Shown in pieces: positions 1 through 5,005 of a stretch of 5,840 nucleotides of DNA. The notes under the pieces are model-generated. The model was not told where the DNA came from and did not search any database. It was given only the letters and a program-made list of their open reading frames with translations. Both the position numbers and the translations under genes were made by a program. The first letter of the stretch is position 1. Every line of letters begins with the position of its first letter. This stretch comes from an uncultured Catenibacterium sp. (GTDB lineage Bacteria > Bacillota_I > Bacilli_A > Erysipelotrichales > Coprobacillaceae), in NCBI RefSeq assembly GCF_900540665.1, contig NZ_UQGV01000100.1:1-5840 (forward strand). Reading direction: 5' to 3'.

Positions 1-14
1 TGATTTTAAAATCA
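1..14. repeat. Perfect 14-bp palindrome at the window edge
   Basis: TGATTTTAAAATCA is its own reverse complement. It has no loop and no following T-run, so it is not a terminator as it stands. It could be part of a longer dyad or an operator that begins outside the window. No function can be assigned. Confidence 0.35.
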
Positions 15-55
15 AAGAGGTTTTTGGTATTTAGTCGCTTAACTTAATACCATTG

Positions 56-97
56 TGTTTCTATGTGTCTTATTTAATATTGGATTGTAGTACGTAA
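56..97 (-). pseudogene. Remnant copy of the lipoprotein gene 3' end
   Basis: These 42 bases match 308-350, the last codons and terminator arm of the adjacent minus-strand lipoprotein gene, with three substitutions and one missing base. The match covers the codons for the C-terminal TYYNP residues. The missing base (opposite G332) shifts the frame after Pro. Similarity stops sharply at about 97, so only the 3' tip of a former paralogue, or a short duplication, remains. The left arm of the terminator hairpin found in the intact copy is not preserved here, so this copy should no longer terminate transcription. Confidence 0.6.
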
Positions 98-163
98 AAG
101 GAACTTGCAAATTCAAATTTCAATGTTTTAATCTTTCCCTTTTAACCTTTCTTGGCATAGTCA

Positions 164-192
164 TTGACAGTTGGTTTTAGTCAGTGTAATAT
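164..192 (+). promoter_or_regulatory. Near-consensus sigma-A promoter of the small RNA
   Basis: A perfect -35 TTGACA (164-169) is followed by a 17-nt spacer and -10 TAATAT (187-192), a five-of-six match. It is the best promoter match in the window. Transcription should begin around 198-201. No ribosome binding site and start codon follow; the next signal is a terminator about 70-90 nt downstream. Confidence 0.8.
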
Positions 193-198
193 CTAGGT

Positions 199-291
199 GG
201 GAAGAAAAAGTCAAACTTTTACTGGCGCGGCATTGTGTAAATGATGTTTGCACGGGTTTTCTATTAATAGACCTCTTCGGAGGTCTTTTTT
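199..291 (+). ncRNA. Orphan small RNA of about 93 nt
   Basis: This is a short unit with its own strong promoter and intrinsic terminator and no credible reading frame. The only in-frame ATG peptide (from 242) has eight codons and no Shine-Dalgarno site. The predicted RNA can form three hairpins. The first is AAAAGT/ACTTTT (206-211 with 215-220, CAA loop). The second is GTGTAAA/TTTGCAC (235-241 with 247-253, TGATG loop), extendable by two G-U pairs. The third is the terminator stem with its UUCG loop (269-286). A single-stranded CTGGCGCGGC stretch (222-231) lies between the first two. It does not match the cores I know for 6S RNA, tmRNA, SRP RNA, RNase P RNA, T-box or the common riboswitches. 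A trans-acting regulatory RNA is the most natural reading, but the target is unknown. Confidence 0.65.
269..291 (+). terminator. Intrinsic terminator of the small RNA
   Basis: A perfect 7-bp stem AGACCTC/GAGGTCT (269-275 with 280-286) closes on a stable cUUCGg tetraloop and is followed by a T-run to 291. This is a textbook Rho-independent terminator on the plus strand, and it faces the terminator of the lipoprotein gene. Confidence 0.92.
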
Positions 292-297
292 GTACAT

Positions 298-320
298 AAA
301 AAACACATGTTTCCATGTGT
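298..320 (-). terminator. Intrinsic terminator of the lipoprotein gene
   Basis: Read on the minus strand, ACACATG (314-320) and CATGTGT (303-309) form a 7-bp stem closed by a GAAA tetraloop. A T-run (A298-A303 on the plus strand) follows. The hairpin lies just after the TAA stop at 322-324. The stem is AT-rich, but loop and tail are good. Confidence 0.75.
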
Positions 321-321
321 C

Positions 322-966
322 TTACTTAATAGTTGGATTGTAGTAAGTAATATGATGCTTCTTACAATAAGCATTGATTGCAGCTCTCCAGTCAGTATTT
401 TTAGTATACTCTACTAAATAAGTCGCAATACCTTTTTCCTGGCATGTACTTAAATATTTCTTTAAGCGTGTTGATACTTCAGTATCCTGTTTTACATATT
501 TCTTACCCTGTTTCTTAGTCATCATACTAGTCTGGTTTACACCTGTAACCATCTTAGAATTCTTATAAACAGTTTCTCTATAATCATAGGCATTATTCAC
601 AATAACCTTTAACTTATTCTGATTTGCTTCCTTAATAAGAGCATCTAATGTATCTGCATCATCAATCTTACTAATAAAGATACCATCAGCCTTTAAAGTT
701 TCAGCTTTGTGATGTGGTTTCTTTAAACTCATATAGAAATAAATCTGTTTAGACTTCTTTCTTAAAACCTTCATATCTTCTGTAGTTAAACCTTTACTTC
801 TCACTACAATAAGATCATAGTGTTTCTTCATCTTAAGTAGTTCACTTTTCTTCTTTTTAGTAAGAACGGCATATGTGCTTGCCTGTGATTTAACAGCTGT
901 TTGAGAAGAACATCCAGTTAATACAAAGAAAGCACATAATATTAGTGTTAATAATTTTTTATACAT
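322..966 (-). CDS. Lipoprotein with degenerate GH114-like domain
   Basis: A 214-aa secreted lipoprotein. Residues 1-18 form a short signal peptide (YKK, then a hydrophobic stretch) ending in lipobox LTGC with Cys19 as the predicted lipidation site, so the protein should be anchored outside the membrane. A lysine-rich linker to about residue 50 follows. The rest alternates beta-like segments (YDLIVV, IYFYMSL, DGIFISKIDD at 94-103, LKVIVNNAYDY at 119-129, ATYLVEYT at 181-188, ITYYNPT) with helices, resembling the barrel of glycoside hydrolase family 114 (endo-alpha-1,4-polygalactosaminidase-like). That family usually has an aspartate in a GVFLDN-type motif, but here the matching stretch reads GIFISK, so catalysis is doubtful. 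The start is supported by GAGG nine bases upstream (976-979). It is transcribed alone, divergently from the MATE gene. The lipoprotein call is firm; the fold assignment is tentative. Confidence 0.85.
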   Translation of the reverse strand: MYKKLLTLILCAFFVLTGCSSQTAVKSQASTYAVLTKKKKSELLKMKKHYDLIVVRSKGLTTEDMKVLRKKSKQIYFYMSLKKPHHKAETLKADGIFISKIDDADTLDALIKEANQNKLKVIVNNAYDYRETVYKNSKMVTGVNQTSMMTKKQGKKYVKQDTEVSTRLKKYLSTCQEKGIATYLVEYTKNTDWRAAINAYCKKHHITYYNPTIK

Positions 967-990
967 TTTCTCATACCTCGCATCTCTTAC

Positions 991-1017
991 ATTATCACAA
1001 TTTTTTCAGAAAGTGAA
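991..1017 (-). promoter_or_regulatory. Candidate promoter of the lipoprotein gene
   Basis: On the minus strand, TGTGATAAT is an extended -10 element (GATAAT at 991-996 with an upstream TG). A weak -35, TTCACT (1012-1017), lies 15 nt upstream, shorter than ideal. The start site would be about 20 nt before the ATG. Confidence 0.4.
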
Positions 1018-1023
1018 CCTTGA

Positions 1024-1052
1024 TTGTTTTAAGTAAGAAGTAGTTCTATAAT
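1024..1052 (+). promoter_or_regulatory. Promoter of the MATE gene
   Basis: TTGTTT (1024-1029), a 17-nt spacer and a perfect -10 TATAAT (1047-1052) lie 24 nt upstream of the start codon. The Shine-Dalgarno AAGGGGAG (1063-1070) follows with a six-base gap to ATG 1077. The promoter is back to back with the presumed lipoprotein promoter. Confidence 0.75.
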
Positions 1053-1076
1053 AAATATTCAAAAGGGGAGAATTTT

Positions 1077-2414
1077 ATGGCACAATATGAATCACAGTAT
1101 GAGAGAATGATCAAGCAGCCAATCCCTTCTCTGATACTTACTCTCGCATTACCAACAACAATCTCAATGTTGGTTACTAATATCTATAACATGGCTGATA
1201 CGTACTTTGTCTCTACAGTAGGTACAAGTGCTACAGGTGCAGTAGGGATTGTTTTTGGATTGATGGCGATATTACAAGCCTTTGGCTTTATGTTTGGACA
1301 TGGGGCAGGCGCAAATATATCAAGAAGACTAGGGACTAAAAGAGTAGAAGAAGCACGTATATTTGCATCTACAAGCTTTTTTGGTTCACTCTTTTTTGGC
1401 GCTTTAATTGCGGTACTTGGCCTTATATTCTTGAATCCGCTTATGTATTTAATGGGTTCTACTTCTACTATATTACCTTATGCAAGAGCGTATGCCTTCT
1501 TTATTTTGATTGCAGCACCTGCTATGACTTCATCATGTGTGATGAATAATATACTAAGATATGAAGGACAAGCATCACTTGCGATGATTGGACTTACATC
1601 TGGTTCTATTATTAATATCTTTGGTGATTATCTTTTTATGCGTATATTTCATATGGGTGTCACTGGTGCAGGACTCTCTACTGCCCTGTCTCAATATATC
1701 AGTGCATTCATTCTCTATTCTATGTATCACAAAGGAAAGACACAAAGCTGCTTTAAATGGCAATATGTAAGTTTAGAAAAATATGTTATAGGAAGTATTG
1801 TTGCGGTAGGATTCCCATCACTCTGTCGTCAGGGATTAAATAGTGTCAGTGTTATGACTCTTAACTTTGCGGCAGGAATCTATGGAGATGAAGCGATTGC
1901 GGCAATGAGTGTTGTGAGTCGTATATCCAATCTCATCTTCTCGGTAGGAGTAGGAATAGGTCAGGGTTTCCAGCCAGTATCAGCATTTAGCTATGGTGCA
2001 AAAAGATATGATCGTTTGAAACAAGCCTTTATCTTCACTGTGACTCTTTCTACTATTCTGTTAAGTATTATTAGTGTCATCTGTTTATACTTCACAAAAC
2101 CGCTTCTCTTACTCTTTACACAGGATAGTCAAGTACTCTCTATTGCGCAACTTGCAATGAAATTTGAATGTATTGCGATATTCTTTATGGCTATTAGTAT
2201 CGGCGCAAATATGTTATTCCAAAGTATTGGTAGAAGTGTCATAGCGACATTCCTAGCTGCTTTAAGAAGTGGTTTGGCTTTTATCCCGCTTGTTATCCTA
2301 TTGCCTCACATATGGGGTATTACAGGTTTAGCATTATCTCAGCCTATAGCTGATTTATGCGCAAGTATCATTCCTGTTCCCTTTATTTTTAGTTTATTTA
2401 AGGAATTATCCTAA
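1077..2414 (+). CDS. MATE-family multidrug/cation efflux protein
   Basis: A 445-aa polytopic membrane protein, the usual length for the MATE (multidrug and toxic compound extrusion) family, whose members export drugs and organic cations in exchange for Na+ or H+. The N-terminal lobe opens with the family signature around residues 22-46 (LALPTTISMLVTNIYNMADT, including Pro26, Asn35 and Asp41), followed by a GAGANISRRLG loop near 76-86. The second lobe repeats the pattern from about residue 237 (VAVGFPSLCRQGLNS), with an IGQGFQPVSAFSYGAKRYDR segment near 290-310. About 12 hydrophobic segments are visible. It resembles the MepA-like branch found in Firmicutes, but substrates cannot be predicted. 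ATG 1077 is fixed by a strong Shine-Dalgarno. No terminator separates it from the signal peptidase gene about 30 nt downstream, so read-through is likely. Confidence 0.95.
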   Translation: MAQYESQYERMIKQPIPSLILTLALPTTISMLVTNIYNMADTYFVSTVGTSATGAVGIVFGLMAILQAFGFMFGHGAGANISRRLGTKRVEEARIFASTSFFGSLFFGALIAVLGLIFLNPLMYLMGSTSTILPYARAYAFFILIAAPAMTSSCVMNNILRYEGQASLAMIGLTSGSIINIFGDYLFMRIFHMGVTGAGLSTALSQYISAFILYSMYHKGKTQSCFKWQYVSLEKYVIGSIVAVGFPSLCRQGLNSVSVMTLNFAAGIYGDEAIAAMSVVSRISNLIFSVGVGIGQGFQPVSAFSYGAKRYDRLKQAFIFTVTLSTILLSIISVICLYFTKPLLLLFTQDSQVLSIAQLAMKFECIAIFFMAISIGANMLFQSIGRSVIATFLAALRSGLAFIPLVILLPHIWGITGLALSQPIADLCASIIPVPFIFSLFKELS

Positions 2415-2419
2415 AACTA

Positions 2420-2428
2420 TGGTATAAT
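2420..2428 (+). promoter_or_regulatory. Extended -10 promoter before the signal peptidase gene
   Basis: TGGTATAAT carries a perfect -10 hexamer (2423-2428) and the TGn extension. No convincing -35 is seen in the end of the MATE gene. Transcripts would start around 2434-2436, only about ten bases before the favoured ATG, giving a very short leader. It may supplement read-through from the MATE promoter. Confidence 0.5.
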
Positions 2429-2434
2429 CGTTTC

Positions 2435-2440
2435 GGTGAT
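2435..2440 (+). promoter_or_regulatory. GGTGAT ribosome binding site that decides the lepB start
   Basis: GGTGAT pairs with the AUCACC part of the 16S rRNA 3' end. Its register is ideal for ATG 2445 (four bases later) and too far for ATG 2454. The in-frame GTG at 2436 lies inside this site and has no Shine-Dalgarno of its own, so ATG 2445 is preferred. Confidence 0.6.
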
Positions 2441-2444
2441 TAAA

Positions 2445-2936
2445 ATGAAAAATATGAAACAAACAATATTAGAATATGTAAAAGTTATTCTTGTGACTGT
2501 GATTCTTACATATGGTTTCCTATTCTTTGTCCAGATTTCTCACGTAGAAGGACAATCTATGGAACCTAATTATCATGAAGGGAACATTGTCTTAGTCAAT
2601 AAGCAGTTCTATCATTATGATGATGTAAAATATGGTGATGTTGTCATTGCGAAATGTAATATATTAGGACAGCAGAGACAGATCATTAAAAGAGTCATTG
2701 GCAAGCAGGGTGATACAATAGAATGTATTGATCATGAACTCTACCGTAATGGTAAGAAAGTCAATGAAACATATATCAATGAACAAATGACAGACACTAA
2801 CTGGACTTATACAGTTCCAAAAGGTGATGTCTTTATTATGGGGGATAATAGAAACCATTCTACAGATTCCCGTTATATAGGTGCTGTTTCTTTCAAGAAA
2901 GAAATAGTCGGTAAAGTATTCTTTAAGGCCTTTTAG
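2445..2936 (+). CDS. lepB: Type I signal peptidase
   Basis: A 163-aa membrane-bound serine protease that removes signal peptides from exported proteins at the outer face of the membrane. One N-terminal transmembrane segment (about residues 10-30) is followed by the family boxes in order. Box B is GQSMEP with nucleophile Ser38. Box C is YGDVVIAK (63-70). Box D is IIKRVIGKQGDTIE with general base Lys82. Box E is MGDNRNHSTDSRYIG (132-146). The Ser-Lys dyad is intact, and the short single-anchor form is typical of Gram-positive SipS/LepB enzymes. An in-frame GTG at 2436 would add three residues, but the Shine-Dalgarno favours ATG 2445. It may be co-transcribed with the MATE gene. The stop codon lies in the loop of its own terminator. 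The Cys19 lipoprotein to the left would instead be processed by signal peptidase II, so the two need not be linked. Confidence 0.95.
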   Translation: MKNMKQTILEYVKVILVTVILTYGFLFFVQISHVEGQSMEPNYHEGNIVLVNKQFYHYDDVKYGDVVIAKCNILGQQRQIIKRVIGKQGDTIECIDHELYRNGKKVNETYINEQMTDTNWTYTVPKGDVFIMGDNRNHSTDSRYIGAVSFKKEIVGKVFFKAF

Positions 2937-2951
2937 TAAAGGTCTTTTTTT
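2925..2951 (+). terminator. Intrinsic terminator overlapping the end of lepB
   Basis: AAGGCCTTT (2925-2933) pairs with AAAGGTCTT (2938-2946), with one G-U, to form a 9-bp stem around a TAGT loop. A T-run to 2951 follows. The loop contains the TAG stop codon at 2934-2936, so the left arm encodes the last codons. Confidence 0.85.
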
Positions 2952-2961
2952 ATGTTACATA

Positions 2962-2975
2962 TTAGTTTTAACTAA
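2962..2975. repeat. Inverted repeat TTAGTT-TT-AACTAA
   Basis: Six-base arms surround a 2-bp centre, upstream of the PEPCK-like gene and just after the lepB terminator. The short arms and lack of a loop suit a dimeric DNA-binding protein rather than an RNA hairpin. No known regulator is assigned. Confidence 0.35.
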
Positions 2976-2993
2976 CTTAGCAAGCCAAAAATA

Positions 2994-3010
2994 GGAATTT
3001 ACTAAATTCC
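2994..3010. repeat. Perfect inverted repeat GGAATTT-ACT-AAATTCC
   Basis: Seven-base perfect arms with a 3-base centre, about 43 bp upstream of the -35 element of the PEPCK-like gene. No T-run follows on either strand, so it is not a terminator. It may be an operator. It lies six bases left of the cre-like site. Confidence 0.45.
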
Positions 3011-3015
3011 ATAAA

Positions 3016-3029
3016 TAATAACGCTTACA
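3016..3029 (+). promoter_or_regulatory. cre-like (CcpA) site upstream of the PEPCK-like gene
   Basis: TAATAACGCTTACA matches the catabolite-responsive element consensus TGWNANCGNTNWCA at all positions but the second. It is centred about 65 bp upstream of the predicted transcription start, before the -35. At that position CcpA can activate, or repress at a distance. The same ACGCTTACA core recurs upstream of the dehydrogenase gene at 4964-4972. Confidence 0.5.
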
Positions 3030-3052
3030 TATGATAATTACAAAATTAGGCT

Positions 3053-3081
3053 TTGCATATTGTAAATTTCTCTGCTATTAT
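3053..3081 (+). promoter_or_regulatory. Promoter of the PEPCK-like gene
   Basis: TTGCAT (3053-3058), a 17-nt spacer and TATTAT (3076-3081) with an extended TGC just before the -10. Transcription should start near 3088, giving a leader of about 45 nt. The leader contains a weak 5-bp dyad (TAGAT 3092-3096 with ATCTA 3110-3114) and ends in Shine-Dalgarno AAAGGATG, six bases before ATG 3133. Confidence 0.75.
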
Positions 3082-3132
3082 GGGGTTAAAGTAGATAGGA
3101 GCTAACATAATCTATTTAGAAAGGATGAAAAA

Positions 3133-4884
3133 ATGGCTAAGAAATTCGAAATTACTAGAGGTAATGCAATCTTAAACTTCTCTGAAGAATTCTGTCAGAG
3201 TAGATGTGAATTAGTGGAAAGTGAATCTTTCTCTAAGGTATTGGAGAAATTCATTAAGAATCAGCGCAGATTAGAAACACAGTTATATATTTATTTACAT
3301 GAACGCAATGCGGATGATTTCTTCTTATTAGGAGATTTAAGAAGCATTTTCAAGTTATTACTTGTACTTGATGCAGAACAGGTTTGTGCATTAAGACCAG
3401 AATATGCAGTGTATTTTGAAGATCGTGATATGTTCGTAAAGTTAATTGAAGACATTTATTTATACTGGAGAAAACTTCAGAGATATGCAATTGTTTTCAA
3501 TGACTCAAAGAAATCAGGTTACCAGAGTGTACAGTTCGCTGATGCTCAGGAAGAGTTTGAAAAACTTGTATTAGAAGTATATCGTTCAATGCAGAGAGCT
3601 GTAGGTAAGAACGATAAGGTATTAAGACAGATTACAGCTGGTGTAAATGCTGGTTTAACTGTTACTCACTTAACTACAGGTTTACCTGATGATTATGAAT
3701 GTTTAAAGGATGTTCCATTCATTGAACAGGTTGTTATTCATCCACCATTTATCACTTATTCTAAGAGAAACAAAAGAGATGGTGTATTCCCAGAAAGTAG
3801 AACAAATCCAGTTACTGACTTAACATTTAATCCTGATCAGTGGTTATGTTACCCTGCAAAGGTTGGTAAGTTATTATGTTTCGTTTACTTCAATACTAAG
3901 TTTATGGCACAGGGTGTTACTTTATGTAACTTATTTGAGCTTGCTGATGAATCAGAATATAGACATAATAAACCAGATTTAGTATATGTATATGGTTATG
4001 AAGATGGTAAGAAGGATCAGTCATTCTTCCAGGATGACAAGAACGATATGATGGTTGCTAAACTATCAGCAAGTGATGAATTCGATTACTTCGGATATAT
4101 GAAGAAGATGTGTTTAACACTTCACAACGTATCTAACATCAACCACCACAAATTACCTATCCATGGTGCTATGATCCAGATGAAGTTACATGATGGTTCT
4201 GAAAAGAATATCGTCGTAATGGGTGACTCTGGTGCTGGTAAATCAGAAACTATTGAACAGATCAAGGCTTATGGTGAAGCTTATATCAAAGATATCAAGA
4301 CTATCTATGATGATATGGGTTGCTTATCATTAGTTGACGGTAAAGTAAAGACTTCAGGTACAGAAGTTGGTGCCTTCGTTCGTCTTGATGACTTAGATGC
4401 TGGTTACAGCTTTAAGGAATTAGATAGATCTGTATTCATGAACCCAGATAAGGTCAATGCACGTATCGTAATTCCTATTACTGATTATAAGGATGTTATC
4501 GCTGATCATGATGTAGATATCTTCTTATATGCTAATAACTATGAAGCTGAAGGTGAAGCCTTAGAATTCTTTGACAATGAAGAAGATGCATTAAAGGTAT
4601 TCAGAGCTGGTAACCGTATGGCTAAGGGTACTACTACTGAATATGGTTTAGTTGGCTCTTATTTCGCAAACCCATTTGGTCCAGTTCAGAGAAAAGAACA
4701 GACAGAACCATTATTACAGGAATTCTTCCATAAGATGTTTGAACAGGGTGTACAGGTTGGTGTACTTCGTACAAGACTTGGTATTAAGGGTAAGGAATAT
4801 GATGGTCCTAGAACTGCTGCAAAGACTATCTTACACTATGTAACTGGTGATGATGATCTTAAGGAATTACCAGAAGAACAGTAA
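3133..4884 (+). CDS. ATP-type PEP carboxykinase-related P-loop protein
   Basis: A 583-aa soluble protein. The C-terminal half follows the order of ATP-dependent phosphoenolpyruvate carboxykinase (PEPCK, oxaloacetate + ATP to PEP + CO2). A Walker A loop GDSGAGKSET lies at 364-373, and kinase-2-like YDDMG at 392-396 sits where PEPCK has its metal-binding Asp-Asp. NARIVIPITD (442-451) has Arg444 where PEPCK has a nucleotide-contacting Arg. FRAGNRMAKGTTTEYG (490-505) resembles the FSSGYTAKVAGTE segment, SYFANPFG (509-516) resembles the ACFGAPF segment, and a GVQVGVLRTRLGIKG-type tail follows. The P-loop itself resembles that of HPr kinase (GxSGxGKSE) more than PEPCK's GLSGTGKTT. The first 200 residues are mostly charged and helical, unlike classical PEPCK, and the protein is longer than the usual 520-540 aa. 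Leucine is nearly always TTA and many lysines are AAG, unlike the neighbours, which hints at high expression. It has its own promoter, a cre-like site and tandem stops (TAA TAG). The fold is well supported; the reaction is not proven. Confidence 0.9.
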   Translation: MAKKFEITRGNAILNFSEEFCQSRCELVESESFSKVLEKFIKNQRRLETQLYIYLHERNADDFFLLGDLRSIFKLLLVLDAEQVCALRPEYAVYFEDRDMFVKLIEDIYLYWRKLQRYAIVFNDSKKSGYQSVQFADAQEEFEKLVLEVYRSMQRAVGKNDKVLRQITAGVNAGLTVTHLTTGLPDDYECLKDVPFIEQVVIHPPFITYSKRNKRDGVFPESRTNPVTDLTFNPDQWLCYPAKVGKLLCFVYFNTKFMAQGVTLCNLFELADESEYRHNKPDLVYVYGYEDGKKDQSFFQDDKNDMMVAKLSASDEFDYFGYMKKMCLTLHNVSNINHHKLPIHGAMIQMKLHDGSEKNIVVMGDSGAGKSETIEQIKAYGEAYIKDIKTIYDDMGCLSLVDGKVKTSGTEVGAFVRLDDLDAGYSFKELDRSVFMNPDKVNARIVIPITDYKDVIADHDVDIFLYANNYEAEGEALEFFDNEEDALKVFRAGNRMAKGTTTEYGLVGSYFANPFGPVQRKEQTEPLLQEFFHKMFEQGVQVGVLRTRLGIKGKEYDGPRTAAKTILHYVTGDDDLKELPEEQ

Positions 4885-4890
4885 TAGCTC

Positions 4891-4924
4891 AAACACTTCA
4901 AGATTATTCTTGAGGTGTTTTTTT
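4891..4924 (+). terminator. Strong intrinsic terminator after the PEPCK-like gene
   Basis: A 13-bp stem (4891-4903 with 4908-4920), with a single G-U pair, closes on a TTAT loop. Its right arm runs into T4921-T4924. It starts seven bases after the stop codon and should insulate the dehydrogenase gene. Confidence 0.92.
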
Positions 4925-4958
4925 ATATAAAAATAGATGAATTTGATTATCCACTCTA

Positions 4959-4972
4959 TGAATACGCTTACA
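4959..4972 (+). promoter_or_regulatory. cre-like (CcpA) site upstream of the dehydrogenase gene
   Basis: TGAATACGCTTACA matches TGWNANCGNTNWCA at 13 of 14 positions (mismatch at position 5). It shares ACGCTTACA with the site at 3016-3029. It lies 33 bp before the start codon, in the promoter region, where CcpA binding would repress. No convincing -35/-10 pair was found; the best element is an extended -10 TGTTACTAT (4977-4985). Confidence 0.55.
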
Positions 4973-4975
4973 GTT

Positions 4976-4993
4976 ATGTTACTATTTTAACAA
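4976..4993 (+). promoter_or_regulatory. Possible Rex-like redox operator
   Basis: ATGTTACTATTTTAACAA matches the Rex consensus TTGTTAANNNNTTAACAA at 12 of 14 defined positions, with a perfect right half. It overlaps the start of Shine-Dalgarno AAGGAGG (4992-4998). AT-rich DNA gives such matches by chance, so this is only a candidate, though NADH-responsive control would suit a dehydrogenase. Confidence 0.3.
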
Positions 4994-5005
4994 GGAGGCT
5001 TAAAT

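Noticed and set aside
120..164. Minus-strand peptide of 12-14 residues (MTMPRKVKRERLKH)
   Set aside because: No Shine-Dalgarno or promoter precedes it, and it is too short to support from sequence alone.
199..268. Riboswitch, T-box leader or tracrRNA
   Set aside because: No known aptamer core, no T-box GGGUGG sequence and no gene directly downstream on the plus strand (the next gene is convergent). No CRISPR repeat or cas gene is visible and no anti-repeat-like segment was found.
1575..1770. Two open frames of about 60 codons, one on each strand, inside the MATE gene
   Set aside because: They lie wholly within a well-supported membrane protein gene, have no ribosome binding site and show no family features.
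2436..2444. GTG 2436 as the start of the signal peptidase gene
   Set aside because: It lies within the GGTGAT ribosome binding site of ATG 2445 and has no Shine-Dalgarno of its own. It remains possible only as a leaderless start.
2664..2858. Minus-strand open frame inside the signal peptidase gene
   Set aside because: It is antisense to the conserved catalytic boxes and has no promoter or ribosome binding site.
4652..4843. Plus-strand 63-codon frame within the PEPCK-like gene
   Set aside because: It is an out-of-frame shadow of the conserved C-terminal segment, with no Shine-Dalgarno.
3133..4884. Calling the gene HPr kinase/phosphorylase
   Set aside because: The P-loop fits, but the protein is nearly twice the usual length and its C-terminal segments follow PEPCK order. 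The HPr kinase signature regions were not seen.
4943..4971. Standard promoter using TTGATT (4943-4948) for the dehydrogenase gene
   Set aside because: At 17-19 nt spacing the -10 positions read GCTTAC, CTTACA or TTACAG, which are poor matches.
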